Assembly (NCBI GenBank): GCA_937892815.1
Contig: CALBHZ010000118.1
Location: forward strand, 1 to 13,765
Origin: an uncultured archaeon
Lineage (GTDB): Archaea > Thermoproteota > Nitrososphaeria > Conexivisphaerales > CALBHZ01
Reading direction: 5' to 3'
Length of the DNA stretch: 13,765 bases
Position numbers and translations under genes: made by a program
Shown: piece by piece, positions 13,753 to 13,765 of the stretch
How positions within the stretch are numbered: position 1 is the first letter of the stretch
Layout: each line of letters starts with the position of its first letter
Notes under the pieces: model-generated
Database searches by the model: none
What the model saw: only the letters and a program-made list of their open reading frames with translations
Told to the model about the DNA's origin: nothing

Positions 13753-13765
13753 CTGTCTCTTATAC
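13753..13765. other. Probable residual Nextera/Tn5 mosaic-end adapter at contig end
   Basis: The last 13 bases, CTGTCTCTTATAC, are identical to the first 13 bases of the Nextera transposase adapter as read through in sequencing. Occurring exactly at the edge of the window, they are far more likely untrimmed adapter than organism DNA. The genomic sequence therefore probably ends at 13752. Confidence 0.85.

Noticed and set aside
1..13765. CRISPR array, tRNA, rRNA, insertion sequence or prophage
   Set aside because: No spaced direct repeats, cloverleaf, transposase or terminal repeats were found; genes are housekeeping-like with uniform codon use.

Overview
This 13.8 kb window is an archaeal contig fragment. 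The evidence is TATA-box promoters 23-30 nt upstream of start codons that lack a Shine-Dalgarno site, many AGG/AGA arginine codons, GTG/TTG starts, an archaeal-type nicotinate phosphoribosyltransferase and a BirA/BioY pair with an archaeal-style operator. A thermophilic Thermoproteota-like (TACK) lineage is my guess; I cannot fix the lineage. The right edge is probably a true contig end, because its last 13 bases match the start of the Nextera/Tn5 mosaic-end adapter.

Left part (1-2561): the 3' tail of larB, then larC and larE, all overlapping. These make the nickel-pincer nucleotide cofactor of lactate-racemase-type enzymes. LarE has three cysteines, as in the Fe-S-dependent, catalytic type. 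A TrmO-like tRNA methyltransferase gene runs against them and overlaps the 3' end of larE.

Transport part (2571-6719): a one-component regulator (winged helix fused to a THI5/SsuA-like substrate-binding domain) is transcribed away from a two-gene unit. That unit holds a tiny two-helix membrane protein with an in-frame TAG codon and an SSS-family sodium:solute symporter. A perfect 10+2+10 palindrome lies between the TATA box and the first ATG of this unit. I infer that the regulator senses the solute the symporter carries and acts at this site. An ArsB/NhaD-like ion transporter gene runs convergently.

Biotin part (6720-8433): bioY, with a 9-14-9 inverted repeat whose spacer holds the TATA box, faces birA, whose product keeps an N-terminal helix-turn-helix. 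This reads as a self-contained biotin uptake and repression circuit.

Right part (8514-13678): a DsrE-like small protein, an unrecognised 231-aa protein, a COG1407-like metallophosphoesterase lacking one usual metal ligand, and a secreted, membrane-anchored subtilase all run rightward. A nicotinate phosphoribosyltransferase gene runs leftward into the subtilase. Its product, NaMN, is the precursor of NaAD, the substrate of LarB, so the two ends of the window are metabolically linked.

All four convergent gene pairs overlap at their 3' ends, leaving no room for ordinary intergenic terminators. No rRNA, tRNA, CRISPR array or insertion sequence was seen.
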